64,000 bases of DNA from Hysterangium stoloniferum (GCA_015178975.1 WHVD01000008.1:496001-560000); one strand, 5' to 3'. Counted from the stretch's first letter, positions 46,132-57,176 are shown. The notes: a model not told the origin generated them from the sequence alone. A program made the numbers and translations.

Positions 46132-47214
46132 ATGGGTTCAAGCCAAAGCCAGAGTCAACCACTAAAGCCCGAACCTGGTCTCAAGGAGCTCGTCCCAGGA
46201 AATTCACCAGTCGTCGAGTAAGCCACAGTCCGGAAGCTCGCGCTGATGAACTGTAATGACTGGTCGATTTATAGCATTGTCGCCATCCATGGCTTGGATG
46301 GTAATCGAGAACTCTCTTGGACCGCGCATAATAGTGTACTATGGCTCAGGGACTTGCTGCCAGCAGATATCCCAGATGCAAGGATCTTCACATATGGCTA
46401 CAACGCGGCTACATCGGAAAGGCTACAATTGTCTAAATTGACAATTCACGATCACGCTGAACAGCTGATTAATAAGGTTGTGCAGGAAAGGGAATCGGAC
46501 AATACATCGGTACGCATGCGTCCAAACAAAGTTTCTTTCCACTCCTTAGTATTTTTGTGATACTAGAGTCGCCCTATCATATTCATAGCACATAGCATGG
46601 GTGGGATCGTCTTGAAGTTCGTAAGTACCTTTACATCTCATATATTTCCAGACAGAATATGATGAGTTTCCTCTTTACAGGCCTTGATATTGGCAAACAA
46701 GTTCAATAAAGACCATCTTGAGCGCAACCGCTCATTTTCAGCGAGGACTGAAGGTATTCTATACATTGGAACCCCCCATCAAGGGACTAAGGCGGCACAA
46801 CGTCTCGTTGAGATATACTCTATCCACGCCAAAGTGAGCCAAGCCTTAACAAAGGATTTGGTGGAACAGTCGGAAATGTTGCAAGATCAAATTGCAGATT
46901 ACAATCCTATCAGTGGCAACTATCGCACTAAGTTCTACTACGAATCATATGCAACAAAGTTAGCCAATGGTCGCACACTGCTTGTACTTTCAGCCACTTT
47001 CTACGACCTGATCAATTGCTAACCCATCATTGTATAGTTGGTTCCCAGGCACTCTGCTGTTGTCCCAGGAGCGGTAAATGTCGAACCAATTGCTCTGATG
47101 AAAGACCATGTTGATCTGATACGGTTTACTGACAAAGAAGACGATGATTATAAGAGTATCATGAGAGCCATCAGCTCGATGATCGGGGAGATTTCAGGCG
47201 GGAGGGTGACGTAG
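46132..47214 (+). CDS. SesB-like hydrolase, array copy 6
   Basis: Five exons: 46132-46217, 46275-46509, 46567-46620, 46681-46983, 47038-47214; 284 aa. It starts with a Ser/Gln-rich MGSSQSQSQPLKPEPGLKEL, then IVAIHGLDGNRELSW, ARIFTYGYNAAT, elbow AHSMGG, ILYIGTPHQGT and the terminal histidine in MKDHVDLIRF. Serine and histidine are present. It is the last plus-strand member and converges on copy 7, leaving about 1.1 kb between the two stop codons. Its elbow exon encodes the same residues as copy 1 after the first codon. Confidence 0.88.
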
Positions 47215-48303
47215 ACGTTCCTTAAGCTTGTTTGCATACTTTTTTTAAAGGAACGGGTTCGTTGCATTACATTGAGCCCATCCGCTGATATTACCTTTAA
47301 ATTATGGACGAGACGTTGTGCCTCCTTCAGCCTTTTGATGAATCGCGGAACGGCGCCGTGGAAGCCCCCCCGTAGACTTACGCGCAACGCGTACCCATCC
47401 TTTTTGGCTGACAGACACGGTGAAAGTGATAGTCCGATCTGGTTCAAGGATTGCCATCCGAAATGAGCGCGGTCGGTCGGAGTGTGATAGAAGCTCGCAC
47501 TTGAGGAACAGCATTGTGATGTTTCCGGATTGACACGAACATGAAATAAGTGCATTAAAAAGGCAGAAAATGCTGGAGAGTAGGCATTAGCTCTATGGTA
47601 GCATCAATGGCCTCAAACCGCCTCTCCACGCTTTCATGGAAGAAGTCTAAAAATTATGCAATATATATGAGAAAGAAATCTTTTTTCCTTACTGGGTAGT
47701 TTTAAAAGTGACCTCTCGGCCATGTGTCAGAATCAGTTTTTCCCTTTTACCGTAACATTCCCGGGAATCACAGACCATGCAACGTGAGTCCGCGTGTAGA
47801 AAGAAGAAAAAAACCATTTTCAGAAACCAACACCCAGCTAAAGTAACATCCCTCATTGGCATTACAGTCTTATATTATAACGGTACTCACAGGTGATGAC
47901 GTTGCTTGATGGCTAAATTTCATAAGTGAGAAAATATCAAAGGGTTCTTACGTGCCAGAGAGAGCATCTTTCTTGCCCTTTTCCTTCTAGCCGTTAAACG
48001 GGCATTACTGGTCCCCAAAGCGCACTCAAACCTTCAGTCTAGTCAATCTTTTATGGCGACAAGGTAATGATATAATTGATTCATAAAGTTAAGTTGTAAC
48101 TCTTACTCACATCCAAGTCTTGTTTCCTACCTCTAACCACAATTATAGAATTAGTATTCAAATCGATTTAATATATAAAGTACCCATCCAGAATTAACAA
48201 ACTAACAGTATTTCTATGTATCTCTTCCATCCACAAGTGCAAGTAATGTATGCATCTCATCCCTTCAAAACTTCTTTATAGGTCCCATAAACCTGCCTAC
48301 GAT
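47215..48303. other. Intergenic between convergent copies 6 and 7
   Basis: Short frames occur on both strands at 47148-47555 but none is recognisable. From about 47700 the sequence belongs to a unit repeated at about 50340-50925 downstream of copy 8 (shared AAGTAACATCCCTCAT and GATTCATAAAGTTAAGTTGT), that is, the 3' flank duplicated with the gene. Confidence 0.55.
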
Positions 48304-49472
48304 CTAGCAGATGCTTTGTCCCCGATTTTTTTTCAGTATTTCATGGATCATCAACACTATTGCCGTCACGACGGTTTCATAGTCGTCATCATCAGGGGAT
48401 GTAAACTTCACTAGATGTAAATGGTCCTTATGAAGGCCGAGTGGTTCAGCGTTCACCGCCCCGGGAACGACGGCAGAGAATTTTGGGACCAACTAAATGT
48501 GGCATCGAGGGATGGGACCCAAGTTAGCAAAGTATTAGGATGAGAACAACATGCTGAGGCTTACCACTTCAAGACGATCCTTTGGCAATTTACTCTTGTA
48601 TAATTCGTAGAAAAACTTTGTGATATATTTATCGCTGATAGAGCAATAATCTGCGAGCTGGTCGTGCAGAGTTTCCGAGTTCGCCACCAAATGCTGTCTC
48701 AAGGTCTGGTCTACTTCTCCATTCATGGTATAGATTTTGACGAAACTTTCTGCGGCTGTTATTCCGCTCGTGCCTTGATGCGGGGTTCCAATGAACAGAA
48801 TACCCTTTGTGGCTTCCGAAAATAACTTGTTTTCAGCAACATGCCCGTCGTGGTGGCCATTGGCATATAGCAGAGCCTGTTAAACAAATCTGCGGCGTAA
48901 ACAGGAGATAGCAGAATCAACGTTGTGAACATACGAATTTCAAGATGATCCCGCCCATACTATGCGCTATAAATATCATAGGTCGATCCTAATATCGAAT
49001 GCGGAAGATTTTAAAGGTAGAATTAAACAATTAAGAACGCCTACTGCATACCTCTGGAGTACTTGTGCGCGTCCTATACTGCACCACCCTCGAAACAAAA
49101 TTTTCAGCAAGACTATGCATTTTCTCTTCGGCCAATTGCTGCTGCTCGCCCCAAGTAGCTGCGTTATAACCATATGTCAATATTCTTGCATTTTTGGCCT
49201 GTGCCGGTAACATATCAGGATCTTTCAGCCACATTTTTTTGTTCTCTGCCGTCCAAGAAAGCTCGCGGTCACCGTCTAAGCCATGAATGGCCACGATACT
49301 GTGATGTACCAGACAAGTCATACCAGAGATCGTACGTCCATAAACTGAAGGCTTACTCGACAACTGGTGATTCTCCTTCAGCGAGGCATTTGACTCCAAA
49401 TTTGCTCTCTCGTCTTTCGAGGGCGTTGCCATCGCTCTCACTACTATGCGTCATCATCAAAAGATCATCCAT
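48304..49472 (-). CDS. SesB-like hydrolase, array copy 7
   Basis: Five exons read on minus: 49472-49357, 49298-49052, 48988-48935, 48876-48565, 48492-48304; 305 aa. The start at 49472 (MDDLLMMTHSSESDGNAL...) is chosen because it is the only frame that joins exon 2 in the conserved phase and because copies 1 and 8 also begin MDD-; the ATG at 49432 is out of phase. It reads FGVKCLAEGESPVVD, IVAIHGLDGDRELSW, ARILTYGYNAATWGEQ, elbow AHSMGG, ILFIGTPHQGT and the terminal histidine in HKDHLHLVKF. It is a tandem duplicate of copy 8 with an offset of 2619 bp. Its 5' flank carries a 94-bp tandem duplication that copy 8 lacks. Confidence 0.88.
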
Positions 49473-49481
49473 GTTTTTAGT

Positions 49482-49669
49482 ATGGAGAGTCAAGAAAGTG
49501 TTACGCCAGTCAATCAATAGGGAGAGGGAACGCTAAAATACGGTCGGGTCAATCGATGGGTGCTCAAAGGGGAGCATGGAGAGTCAAGAAAGTGTTACAC
49601 CAGTCAATCAATAGGGAGAGGGAACGCTAAAATCCGGTCGGGTGAATCGATGGGTGCTCAAAGGGGAGT
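49482..49669. repeat. 94-bp tandem duplication in the copy 7 upstream region
   Basis: Units 49482-49575 and 49576-49669 are nearly identical, each starting ATGGAGAGTCAAGAAAGTGT and ending GCTCAAAGGGGAG. Copy 8 has a single equivalent unit (about 52091-52185). The repeat begins 10 bp upstream of the copy 7 start codon, so it lies in the promoter/5' UTR. Confidence 0.9.
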
Positions 49670-49919
49670 AGTTGGCAACAGGTTCGGTCCGAGAAGCCCA
49701 CGAGATGCTTGTGGGAAAGGGAGCAGTACATTCTCATCTCAACGCTATTCAAAGAAAGCGTGAGTCGTGCCAAAGTGGCAGCGCTTAAATGGCAGCGATT
49801 ATTGAATACATTTACAGCCTCGAGTCTTTGGCACTTTGGCGCTATCTCCAATGTAGCTAGCGCGGTGCTAGTGGGGTATTCCAATTCCGATGGCTAGTCC
49901 CTTCTTGCCGTCCTTGTTA

Positions 49920-50340
49920 TGATTGTTTTCAAGTGATCTGTACAATCTTCCGAGTCAGGAGAGATCACACCTCTCGCTGGGAATCACGCATTCAATGTAG
50001 TCATTAAGTTATGGTGGTGCAACCACCCAGCACTGAAATGCGGTGAATATCCGATTGAATAATACAGGCGCTGCAAGTAAAATGAATTTCACAAGATTTG
50101 GTGATAGGGTCTTTTGGTTGCGCGCCATCTACACTACGTCCACAATAGTGTTTTATTAGTATCCACCTACATACTTGTGAAATATCTCAGGGAAGCATAC
50201 CCTTTCATAATCGCTTTATTTTTATAAGTAACAAAATGAAATAGAATGGGAGTCACACAACACAGCAAATAATGACACAGCAAGGCATTCTTCCTTTGAT
50301 TTTCCCAAAGTCAGATTTTCGCAAATAAAGATCAATAGTT
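49920..50340. repeat. Upstream module shared by copies 7, 8 and 9 (first of three)
   Basis: A block containing GTACAATCTTCC-AGTCAGGA, GCACTGAAATGCGGTGAATA and TTCACAAGATTTGGTGATAG recurs at 52440-52870 and, with an insertion, at 55090-55740. It ends with CAAAGTCAGATTTTCGCAAA in all three. The module travels with each minus-strand hydrolase gene, marking the duplication unit. It contains no ORF of note. Confidence 0.8.
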
Positions 50341-50925
50341 TTAACAGTGACCTCTCAGCCATGTTTCAGAACAAGTTTTCCCCTTCTCCCAGAAATCAGA
50401 GACCAAGCAACCTGAGTCCGCCTGTAGAAAGAAGAAAACCATTTTTAGAAATCAACACCCAGCTAAAGTAACATCCCTCATAGGCATTGTAGTCTTATAT
50501 TATAACGGTACTCACAGGTGACGCCGTTGCTTTATGGCTAAAGTTTACAAGTAAGAAAATAACATATGGTTCTTACGTGCCAGTGAGAGCATCTTTCTTG
50601 GCCTTTGCCTTCTAACCGTTAAACGGGCATTGATGGTCCCCAAAGCACGCTCAAACTTTCAGTCTAGTCAATCTTTTATGGCTACAAGGTAATGATAAAA
50701 TTGATTCATAAAGTTAAGTTGTAGCTCTTACTCACATCCAAGTCTTGTTTCCTACCTCTAACCACAATTATAGAATTAGTATTCTAATCGGTTAATATAA
50801 AGTACATATCCAGAATTAACAAACCAAGATTATTTCCGTGTATCTCTTCCATCCATAAGCGCAAGTAATGTATTCATCTCATCTCTTCAAAACTTCATTA
50901 TAGATCCCGTAAACCTGCCTACGAT

Positions 50926-52082
50926 CTAGCAAATGTTTGCTCCCCGATCCTCGAGTATTTTACGGATCATCAGCACTATTGCCGTCACGACGGCGTTATA
51001 ATCATCATCTTCAGGGGATGTAAACTTCACTAGATGTAAATGGTCTTTATAAAGGCCGAGTGGTTCAGCGTTCACCGCGCCGGGAACGACGGCAGAGAAT
51101 TTTGGGACCAACTAAATGTGGCATCGAGGGATGGGACCCAAGTTAGCAAAGTATTAGGATGAGAGCAACATGCTGAAACTTACCACTTGAGGACGATCCT
51201 TTGGCAATTTACTCTTGTATATTTCGTAGAAAAACTTTGTGATATATTTATCGCTGATAGAGCAATAATCTGCGAGCTGGTCCTGCAGAGTTTCCGAGTT
51301 CGCCACCAAATGCTGTCTCAAGGTCTGGTCTACTTCTCCATTCATGGTATAGATTTTGACGAAACTTTCTGCGGCTGTTATTCCGCTCGTGCCTTGATGC
51401 GGGGTTCCAATGAACAGAATACCCTTTGTGGCTTCCGAAAATGACTTGTTTTCAGCAACATGCCCGTCGTGGTGGCCATTGGCATATAGCAGAGCCTGTT
51501 AAACAAATCTGCGGCGTAAACAGGAGATAGCAGAATCAACGTTGTGAACATACGAATTTCAAGATGATCCCGCCCATACTATGCGCTATAAATATCATAG
51601 GTCGATCCTAATATCGAATGCGGAAGATTTTAAAGGTAGAATTAAACAATTAAGAACGCCTACTGCATACCTTTGGAGTACTTGTGCTCATCCTGTACTG
51701 CACCACCCTCGAAACAAAATTTTCAGCAAGATCATGCATTTTCTCTTCAGCCAATTGCTGCTGCTCGCCCCAAGTAGCTGCGTTATAACCATACGTCAAT
51801 ATTCTTGCATTTTTGGCCTGTGCCGGTAACATATCAGGATCTTTCAGCCACATTTTTTCGTTCTCTGCCGTCCAAGAAAGCTCGCGGTGGCCGTCTAAGC
51901 TATGAATGGCCACAATACTGTAATGTACCAAACAAGTCATACCAGAGATCGTGCGTCCATAAATTGAAGGCTTACTCGACAACTGGTGATTCTCCTTTAG
52001 CGAGGCATTTGACTCCGAATCCGCCCTCTGGTCTTTCAGGGGGGTTGCCTTTGCTCCTACTACTATGCAAAAGATCATCCAT
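50926..52082 (-). CDS. SesB-like hydrolase, array copy 8
   Basis: Five exons on minus: 52082-51976, 51917-51671, 51607-51554, 51495-51184, 51111-50926; 301 aa. Nearly the same protein as copy 7 apart from exon 1 (MDDLLHSSRSKGNPPERPEG) and scattered substitutions. The oxyanion block reads IVAIHSLDGHRELSW: the glycine after the first His, kept in all nine other copies, is Ser here, which may affect activity. The elbow AHSMGG, GTPHQGT and the terminal histidine in YKDHLHLVKF are intact. It is a young tandem duplicate. Confidence 0.88.
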
Positions 52083-52439
52083 GTTGTTAGTATGGAGAGT
52101 CAAGAAACTATTACACCAGACGATCAATAGGGAGAGGGAACACTAAAATACGGTCGGGTTAGTCAATGAGAGCTCAAAGGGGAGCAGTTAACAATAGGTT
52201 CAGTCCGAGAAGCCCACGAGATGCTTGTGGGAAAGGGGGCAGTACATTCTGATCTAAACGCTATTCAAAGAGAGCGTGAGTTGTGCCAATGTGACAGCGC
52301 TTAATTGACAGCGATTATCGAATACGTTTATAGCCTCGGGTCTTTGGCACTTGGGCGCTATCTCCAAGATGGTGTACCTAGTGCGGTACTAGTGGTGTAT
52401 TTCAATTCCGATGGCTAGTCCCTTCTTGCCGTCCCTGTT

Positions 52440-52870
52440 ATGATTGTTTCCCGTGATCCGTACAATCTTCCAAGTCAGGAGGGGTACCTCTCGCTGGTAA
52501 GCACGCATTCAATCAGTCATTAAGTTATGGTGGTGCAACCATGCAGCACTGAAATGCGGTGAATATCCGGTTGGATAAGGGGCGCTGCAAGTAAAATAAA
52601 TTTCACAAGATTTGGTGATAGGGTCTTCTGGTTCCGCGCTATATAAGCCATCTACACTATGTGCACAATAGTGTTTTATCAGCATCCACCTACACACAAT
52701 GACAAATATCCCAGGGAAGCATACTCTTTTCATAATCACTTTATTTTTGTAAGTAAAAAAATGAAATAGAATGAGAGCCACATAACACACCAAATAATCA
52801 CTCACCAAGGCATTCTTCCTTTGATTCTTCCAAAGTCAGATTTTCGCAAATAAAGATCAGCACTCTCAGA
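52440..52870. repeat. Upstream module, second of three
   Basis: Same module as at 49920-50340, here between copies 8 and 9. It keeps the single, unexpanded form of the sequence that is interrupted at 55236-55451 in the third copy. Confidence 0.8.
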
Positions 52871-53055
52871 TTATTTTATGTTTGAGGAAGGTCCGTATAT
52901 ACCTCTACTATTAACCATGTCTTCATACAGTTACACGACGTTTAGGAAAGCTAGCTTTGTACTAAATAAGCGTAAAATGACAACATGGTTTTGGTGTGCT
53001 ACATCTCCGTGATCCGTGCCTTTTAGGGCCGCACGCATAATCCATTCCACTCCAC

Positions 53056-54261
53056 CTAAGTCAAAGGATATTCTACCTCGTCAACGGGCTGCTGTATGGT
53101 TTGTACCGAGGTTGCTCTTCCTATGACTTCTTCACGTGTAGTGATTGAGTTTGACTGATTAATCTGGTGATCTATGATGTCGTACAATGATCCCAAGACC
53201 GTGCGGTAGTCGTCGTCTTCTTTGGATTCGAACTTCCCTAAATATTCGTGAGTTTTATGTAACCCTATCGCTTTAGCGTCGGCAGCGCCTTGTAAGACCG
53301 CTGAGTCCTTGGTTACAATCTGGACCCCTAGTTCTTAGTAATATCGGGAGCTCCACGTTATGCCAATAACATACCTCTTGATCTTTAGCACAACCGGAAA
53401 TAGGAGTGCCTAACAGTTCATGTAAATAATAGGTTTTAAATTTCCTACTAATGGGCAGATATTGCGCTATTTGTCGCTGCAACATTTCCGAGTTACTCTC
53501 CAAATGTTGCGCTACCTTGTTATTTATCTTTGAAGTACGAAAAGAGTTGACATCGGCCCCCAGGTGGATATGTTTCGTCCCCTCGTTAGGCGTCCCTATG
53601 AAAATGATGCCCTTTGTGTTCTCATATATTGTTCTATGGTCGGCTAGGTGGTTCTGGTTGCAACTGCTGGAATTGATGAGTGCCTGTTGAATGAATCATC
53701 AACGCAGGTTTGTCTAGACATCGACCAACTGTACAGATTTTAGAATGATTCCCCCAAGGTTATGAGCAACAAATATGATCGGGCGATGCTATAATCCTAT
53801 TATGGGGACGTTGGCATCCGAAGGCAAGATCACGTACGAAGGTTCGTGTTGCCTTCCTGTAGAGGACCAGTTTCGCCACGAAATCTCGTGCATGACCATT
53901 AAGTGTCTGCTCTGATAGTTGGTCCCTACCATGTACATATGCATCGTAGCCATAGGTGAGGATTCTTGCCATCGCCATGTCTTGTGATAAGAAGTCACGG
54001 AGCCATAGTCTTCCGTTGTCTGCAGTCCACGATTCTTCTCGATCGCCGTTTAAACCATGAATGGCGACAATGCTGGCAATGCCATGTTATAATCATAGTG
54101 AGTAAGTACAGATGAAGTATCACATACTCAACAGACGCGGCATCGCAGGGAACAAGTTCTTTGAAGCCTAACTGAATGCTTTTGCGTCTAGTCGCTGGTT
54201 TAGCCTCACCCGTGGAACGATTTGCCCAGCGATTGACGATCGAAGACCATGTCGAGGACAT
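53056..54261 (-). CDS. SesB-like hydrolase, array copy 9 (Ser to Asn)
   Basis: Five exons on minus: 54261-54128, 54072-53838, 53788-53735, 53683-53375, 53319-53056; 331 aa, the longest copy. It begins MSSTWSSIVNRWANRSTGEA, then LGFKELVPCDAASVD, IVAIHGLNGDREESW, ARILTYGYDAYVHGRDQ, elbow AHNLGG, and IIFIGTPNEGT instead of GTPHQGT, ending with the histidine in HKTHEYLGKF. Two signature positions are therefore altered, the nucleophile and the GTPHQGT block. The last exon runs on past the usual stop with a polar extension (NSITTREEVIGRATSVQT...) of about 35 residues. It is a tandem duplicate of copy 10. Probable pseudoenzyme. Confidence 0.85.
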
Positions 54262-54689
54262 TGTAGTTCCGTAAATGACAAAGGGTTACGTTGGGAAATA
54301 CAGAGGAGTTAGCTAGTCTTAGGGCTGTCCTGCCTCAAGTTTAAATGAAGGTGGCAGATGGAGGTGCCAAGAAAACAGGCTGTGCACGCGTGGGTAGCGC
54401 ACGGCTAATGGCTCTAGTCGTTTAAAGATCATCACCCAACGTGAGATGCTGGAGAAACGGTGTTGAGCTGTGTATTGACAACAGCCACATGTTTGTCATA
54501 CTTTGTCACAATATTTAGGACTAGCTGACTGAATCTAAATCTAATTGCATGCTTTTACTCTAGCGGTACCTTCCCAGCTACTTCATCCAATTTGCTAGAG
54601 ACCATTTAGAGGCGGTGTTCTGTCTTCCTGATGGAGCATCCCCTTTGATGACTTTTGGAACTTCACACCTACTCCTGTTAAATTGCGAG

Positions 54690-55085
54690 CCCCGCAAAAA
54701 CACACATTATTAAATCCTTACGAGGTTTATGCGTTTGATCGTCTTGAGAAGGTTGTAGGGCCACATCCACGGCTGATGATTCCAGTTTTCTGTAGGAGCG
54801 TTCACGAAAAGAAAAATCTTGATGTTGATATGCTTCACACGAAATCTCAAGAGAGGATCTTCAAATAAATCAATTGTGGCATCATTGTCGCAAAATATCA
54901 TCAATATTCAATTTGCAGGTTTACCATGTGGTGATACCAGCCGAATGTCCGATAACAACTAATAAAAGACAAATTAATGACAAGAAAAACACATAAAGCC
55001 TTTACATACAAAAAATCGTTATTTTCTTGTTAAAAATGATCGACTCCCCCTGATCCTTCCATTCGATGGCCCAAGCCTCGTGAAC
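54690..55085 (-). mobile_element. Copia RNase H fragment joined to a host-gene scrap
   Basis: On minus, from about 55085, a piece of Ty1/copia RNase H is recognisable (FCDNDATIDLFEDPLLRF, RVKHINIKIF). From about 54795 downwards the sequence is instead homologous to the host-gene fragment at 57.5 kb (NWNHQPWMWPYN). The same two ingredients occur at 57485-58505, where they are farther apart, so this copy is a shortened duplicate. Broken fossil. Confidence 0.6.
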
Positions 55086-55089
55086 AGCA

Positions 55090-55740
55090 TCGAGTGATCC
55101 GTACAATCTTCCAAGTTAGGAGAGATTACACCCTGGCTGATACGCACCGCATTCAATGCAATCATTCATTCATGGTCGTGCAACCACGCGGCACTGGAAT
55201 GCGGTGAATATCCGGTTGGATAAGACGTGCGCTGCTGTAATCCCGTCGTCAATTGGGATCACTGGCGGTCACACAAGTTGACAGGACCACGGTGTATTGT
55301 CCAGAGCAGAACAAGATACAGGCAAGTGCAGCGTACGGTAAGATCTAAGGGTCCTGAAAACTTCCCGGCTACTTATACCTACAACACGATGATTATGTAA
55401 TCACGTAAAACGAAAGGGTCCGTGCGTAAGACTGGGGGCACCAGGATTACAGCTGCAAGTAAAATGAATTTCACAAGATTTGATGATAATGTCTTTTGGT
55501 TGCGCGCTATACAAGCCATCTACACCGTGTGTACAATAGTGTTTTATTCGTATCCACCTACACAGATGTCAAATATCCCAGGGAAGCATACTCTTTTCAA
55601 AATCACTTTATTTTTATAAGTAACAAAATGAAATAGAATGAGAGCCACACAACACACCAAATAATCACTCACCAAGGCATGCTTCCTTTGATTTTTCCAA
55701 AGTCAGATTTTCGCAAATAAAGATCAGCACTCTCAGATTA
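55090..55740. repeat. Upstream module, third copy, interrupted
   Basis: Third copy of the module found at 49920 and 52440, here between copies 9 and 10, split by the short solo LTR at 55236-55451. Confidence 0.8.
55236..55451. mobile_element. Short solo LTR (216 bp) with a 5-bp target duplication
   Basis: Begins TGTAATCC and ends GGATTACA, an 8-bp inverted TG...CA terminus. It is flanked by GCTGC on both sides (55231-55235 and 55452-55456). The uninterrupted version of the same site is present at about 50070 and 52585, which proves the insertion. It is probably an LTR of a small copia-like or TRIM element and is young. Confidence 0.85.
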
Positions 55741-55972
55741 TTTTATGTTTGAGGAAGGTCCGTATATACCTCTACTATTAACCATGTCTTCATACAGTTA
55801 CACGACGTTTAGGAAAGCTAGCTTTGTACTAAATAAGCGTAAAATGACAACATGGTTTTGGTGTGCTACATCTCCGTGATCCGTGCCTTTTAGGGCTACA
55901 CACATAATCCATTCCACTCCACTAAGTCATAGGATCTTCCACTAAGTCAACGGGCTGCTGTATGGTTTGCAC

Positions 55973-57077
55973 CTAGGTTGCTTTTCCTATGACTTCTTCA
56001 CTTGTAGTGATTGTGTTTGACTGACTAATCTGGTGGGTTATGATGTCGTACAGTGATCCCAAGACCGTGTGGTAGTCATCGTCGTCTTCTCTGGAATCGA
56101 ACTTCCCTAAATATGCATGAGTTTTATGTAACCCTATCGCTTTAGTGTCGGCAGCGCCTTGTAAGACCGCTGAGTCCGAGGTTACAATCTGGATCCCCAG
56201 TTCTTAGTAATATCGGGAGCTCCACGTTATGCCAATGACATACCATTTGCTCTTGAGCACAACCGGAAATAGGAGTGCCTAACATTTCGAATAAATAATA
56301 AGTTTTAAATTTCCTACTAATGGGCAGATATTGCACTATTTGTCGCTGCAACATTTCCGAGTTACTCTCCAAATGTTGCGCTACCTTGTTATTTATCTTT
56401 GAAGTACGAAAAGAGTTGACATCGGCCCCCAGGTGGATATGTTTCGTCCCCTCGTTAGGCGTCCCTATGAAAATGATGCCCTTTGTGTTCTCATATATTG
56501 TTCTATGGTCGGCTAGGTGGTTCTGGTTGCAACCGCTGGAATGGATGAGTGCCTGTTGAATGAATCATCAACACAGGTTTGTCTAGACATCGACCAACTG
56601 TACAGATTTTAGAACGATTCCCCCAAGGTTATGAGCAACAAATATGATCGGGCGATCCTATAATCCTATTATGGAGACGTTGACATCCGAAAGGCAAGAT
56701 CACGTACGATGGTTTGTGTTACCCTCCTGTAGAGGACAAGTTTCGCCACGAAATCTCGTGCATGACCATTGAGTGTCTGCTCTGACAGTTGGTCCCTACC
56801 ATGCACATATGCATCGTAGCCATAGGTGAGGATTCTTGCCGTCGCCATGGCTTGTGGTAAGAAGTCACGGAGCCATAGACTTCCGTTGTCTGCAGTCCAC
56901 GATTCTTCTCGATCGCCGTTTAAACCATGAATGGCGACAATGCTGGCAATGCCATGTTATAATCATGGTGAGTAAGTACGGATGAAGTATCACATACTCG
57001 AAAGACGCGGCAGCGCAGGGAACAAGTTCTTTGACACCCAACTTAAGGCTTTTGCGTCTAGTCGCTGCTTCAGCCAT
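55973..57077 (-). CDS. SesB-like hydrolase, array copy 10 (Ser to Asn)
   Basis: Five exons on minus: 57077-56998, 56942-56708, 56657-56604, 56552-56244, 56188-55973; 297 aa. The start at 57077 (MAEAATRRKSLKLGVKEL) corresponds to the start of copy 9 after a short deletion; an in-frame ATG at 57098 is a possible alternative. It reads IVAIHGLNGDREESW, ARILTYGYDAYVHGRDQ, elbow AHNLGG, IIFIGTPNEGT and the terminal histidine in HKTHAYLGKF. It shares both altered motifs with copy 9. Its C-terminal extension is shorter (TITTSEEVIGKAT). The frame and splice sites are clean. Probable pseudoenzyme. Confidence 0.85.
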
Positions 57078-57176
57078 TCTAGTTTCGTAAATGACCAAGG
57101 GTCGATTGGGAAATACAGAGGAGTTAACTAGTTCTAGGGCTGTCCTGCCTCAAGTTTAAGTGAAGGTGGCAGATGG

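Noticed and set aside
47148-47555. Minus-strand ORF of 135 codons overlapping the end of copy 6
   Set aside because: Antisense to the last exon of copy 6 with no domain; likely a shadow.
49432-49441. Downstream ATGs of copy 7 (frame MRAMATPSKDER)
   Set aside because: This frame joins exon 2 out of phase; the frame starting at 49472 matches copies 1 and 8 and keeps the conserved phase-2 junction.
25201-57077. NLR genes (NACHT/NB-ARC plus repeats) following the hydrolase domain
   Set aside because: Each copy ends in a stop within the last exon, and no P-loop or TPR/WD/ANK sequence is visible downstream; the only Walker A motif in the window belongs to the Helitron scrap.
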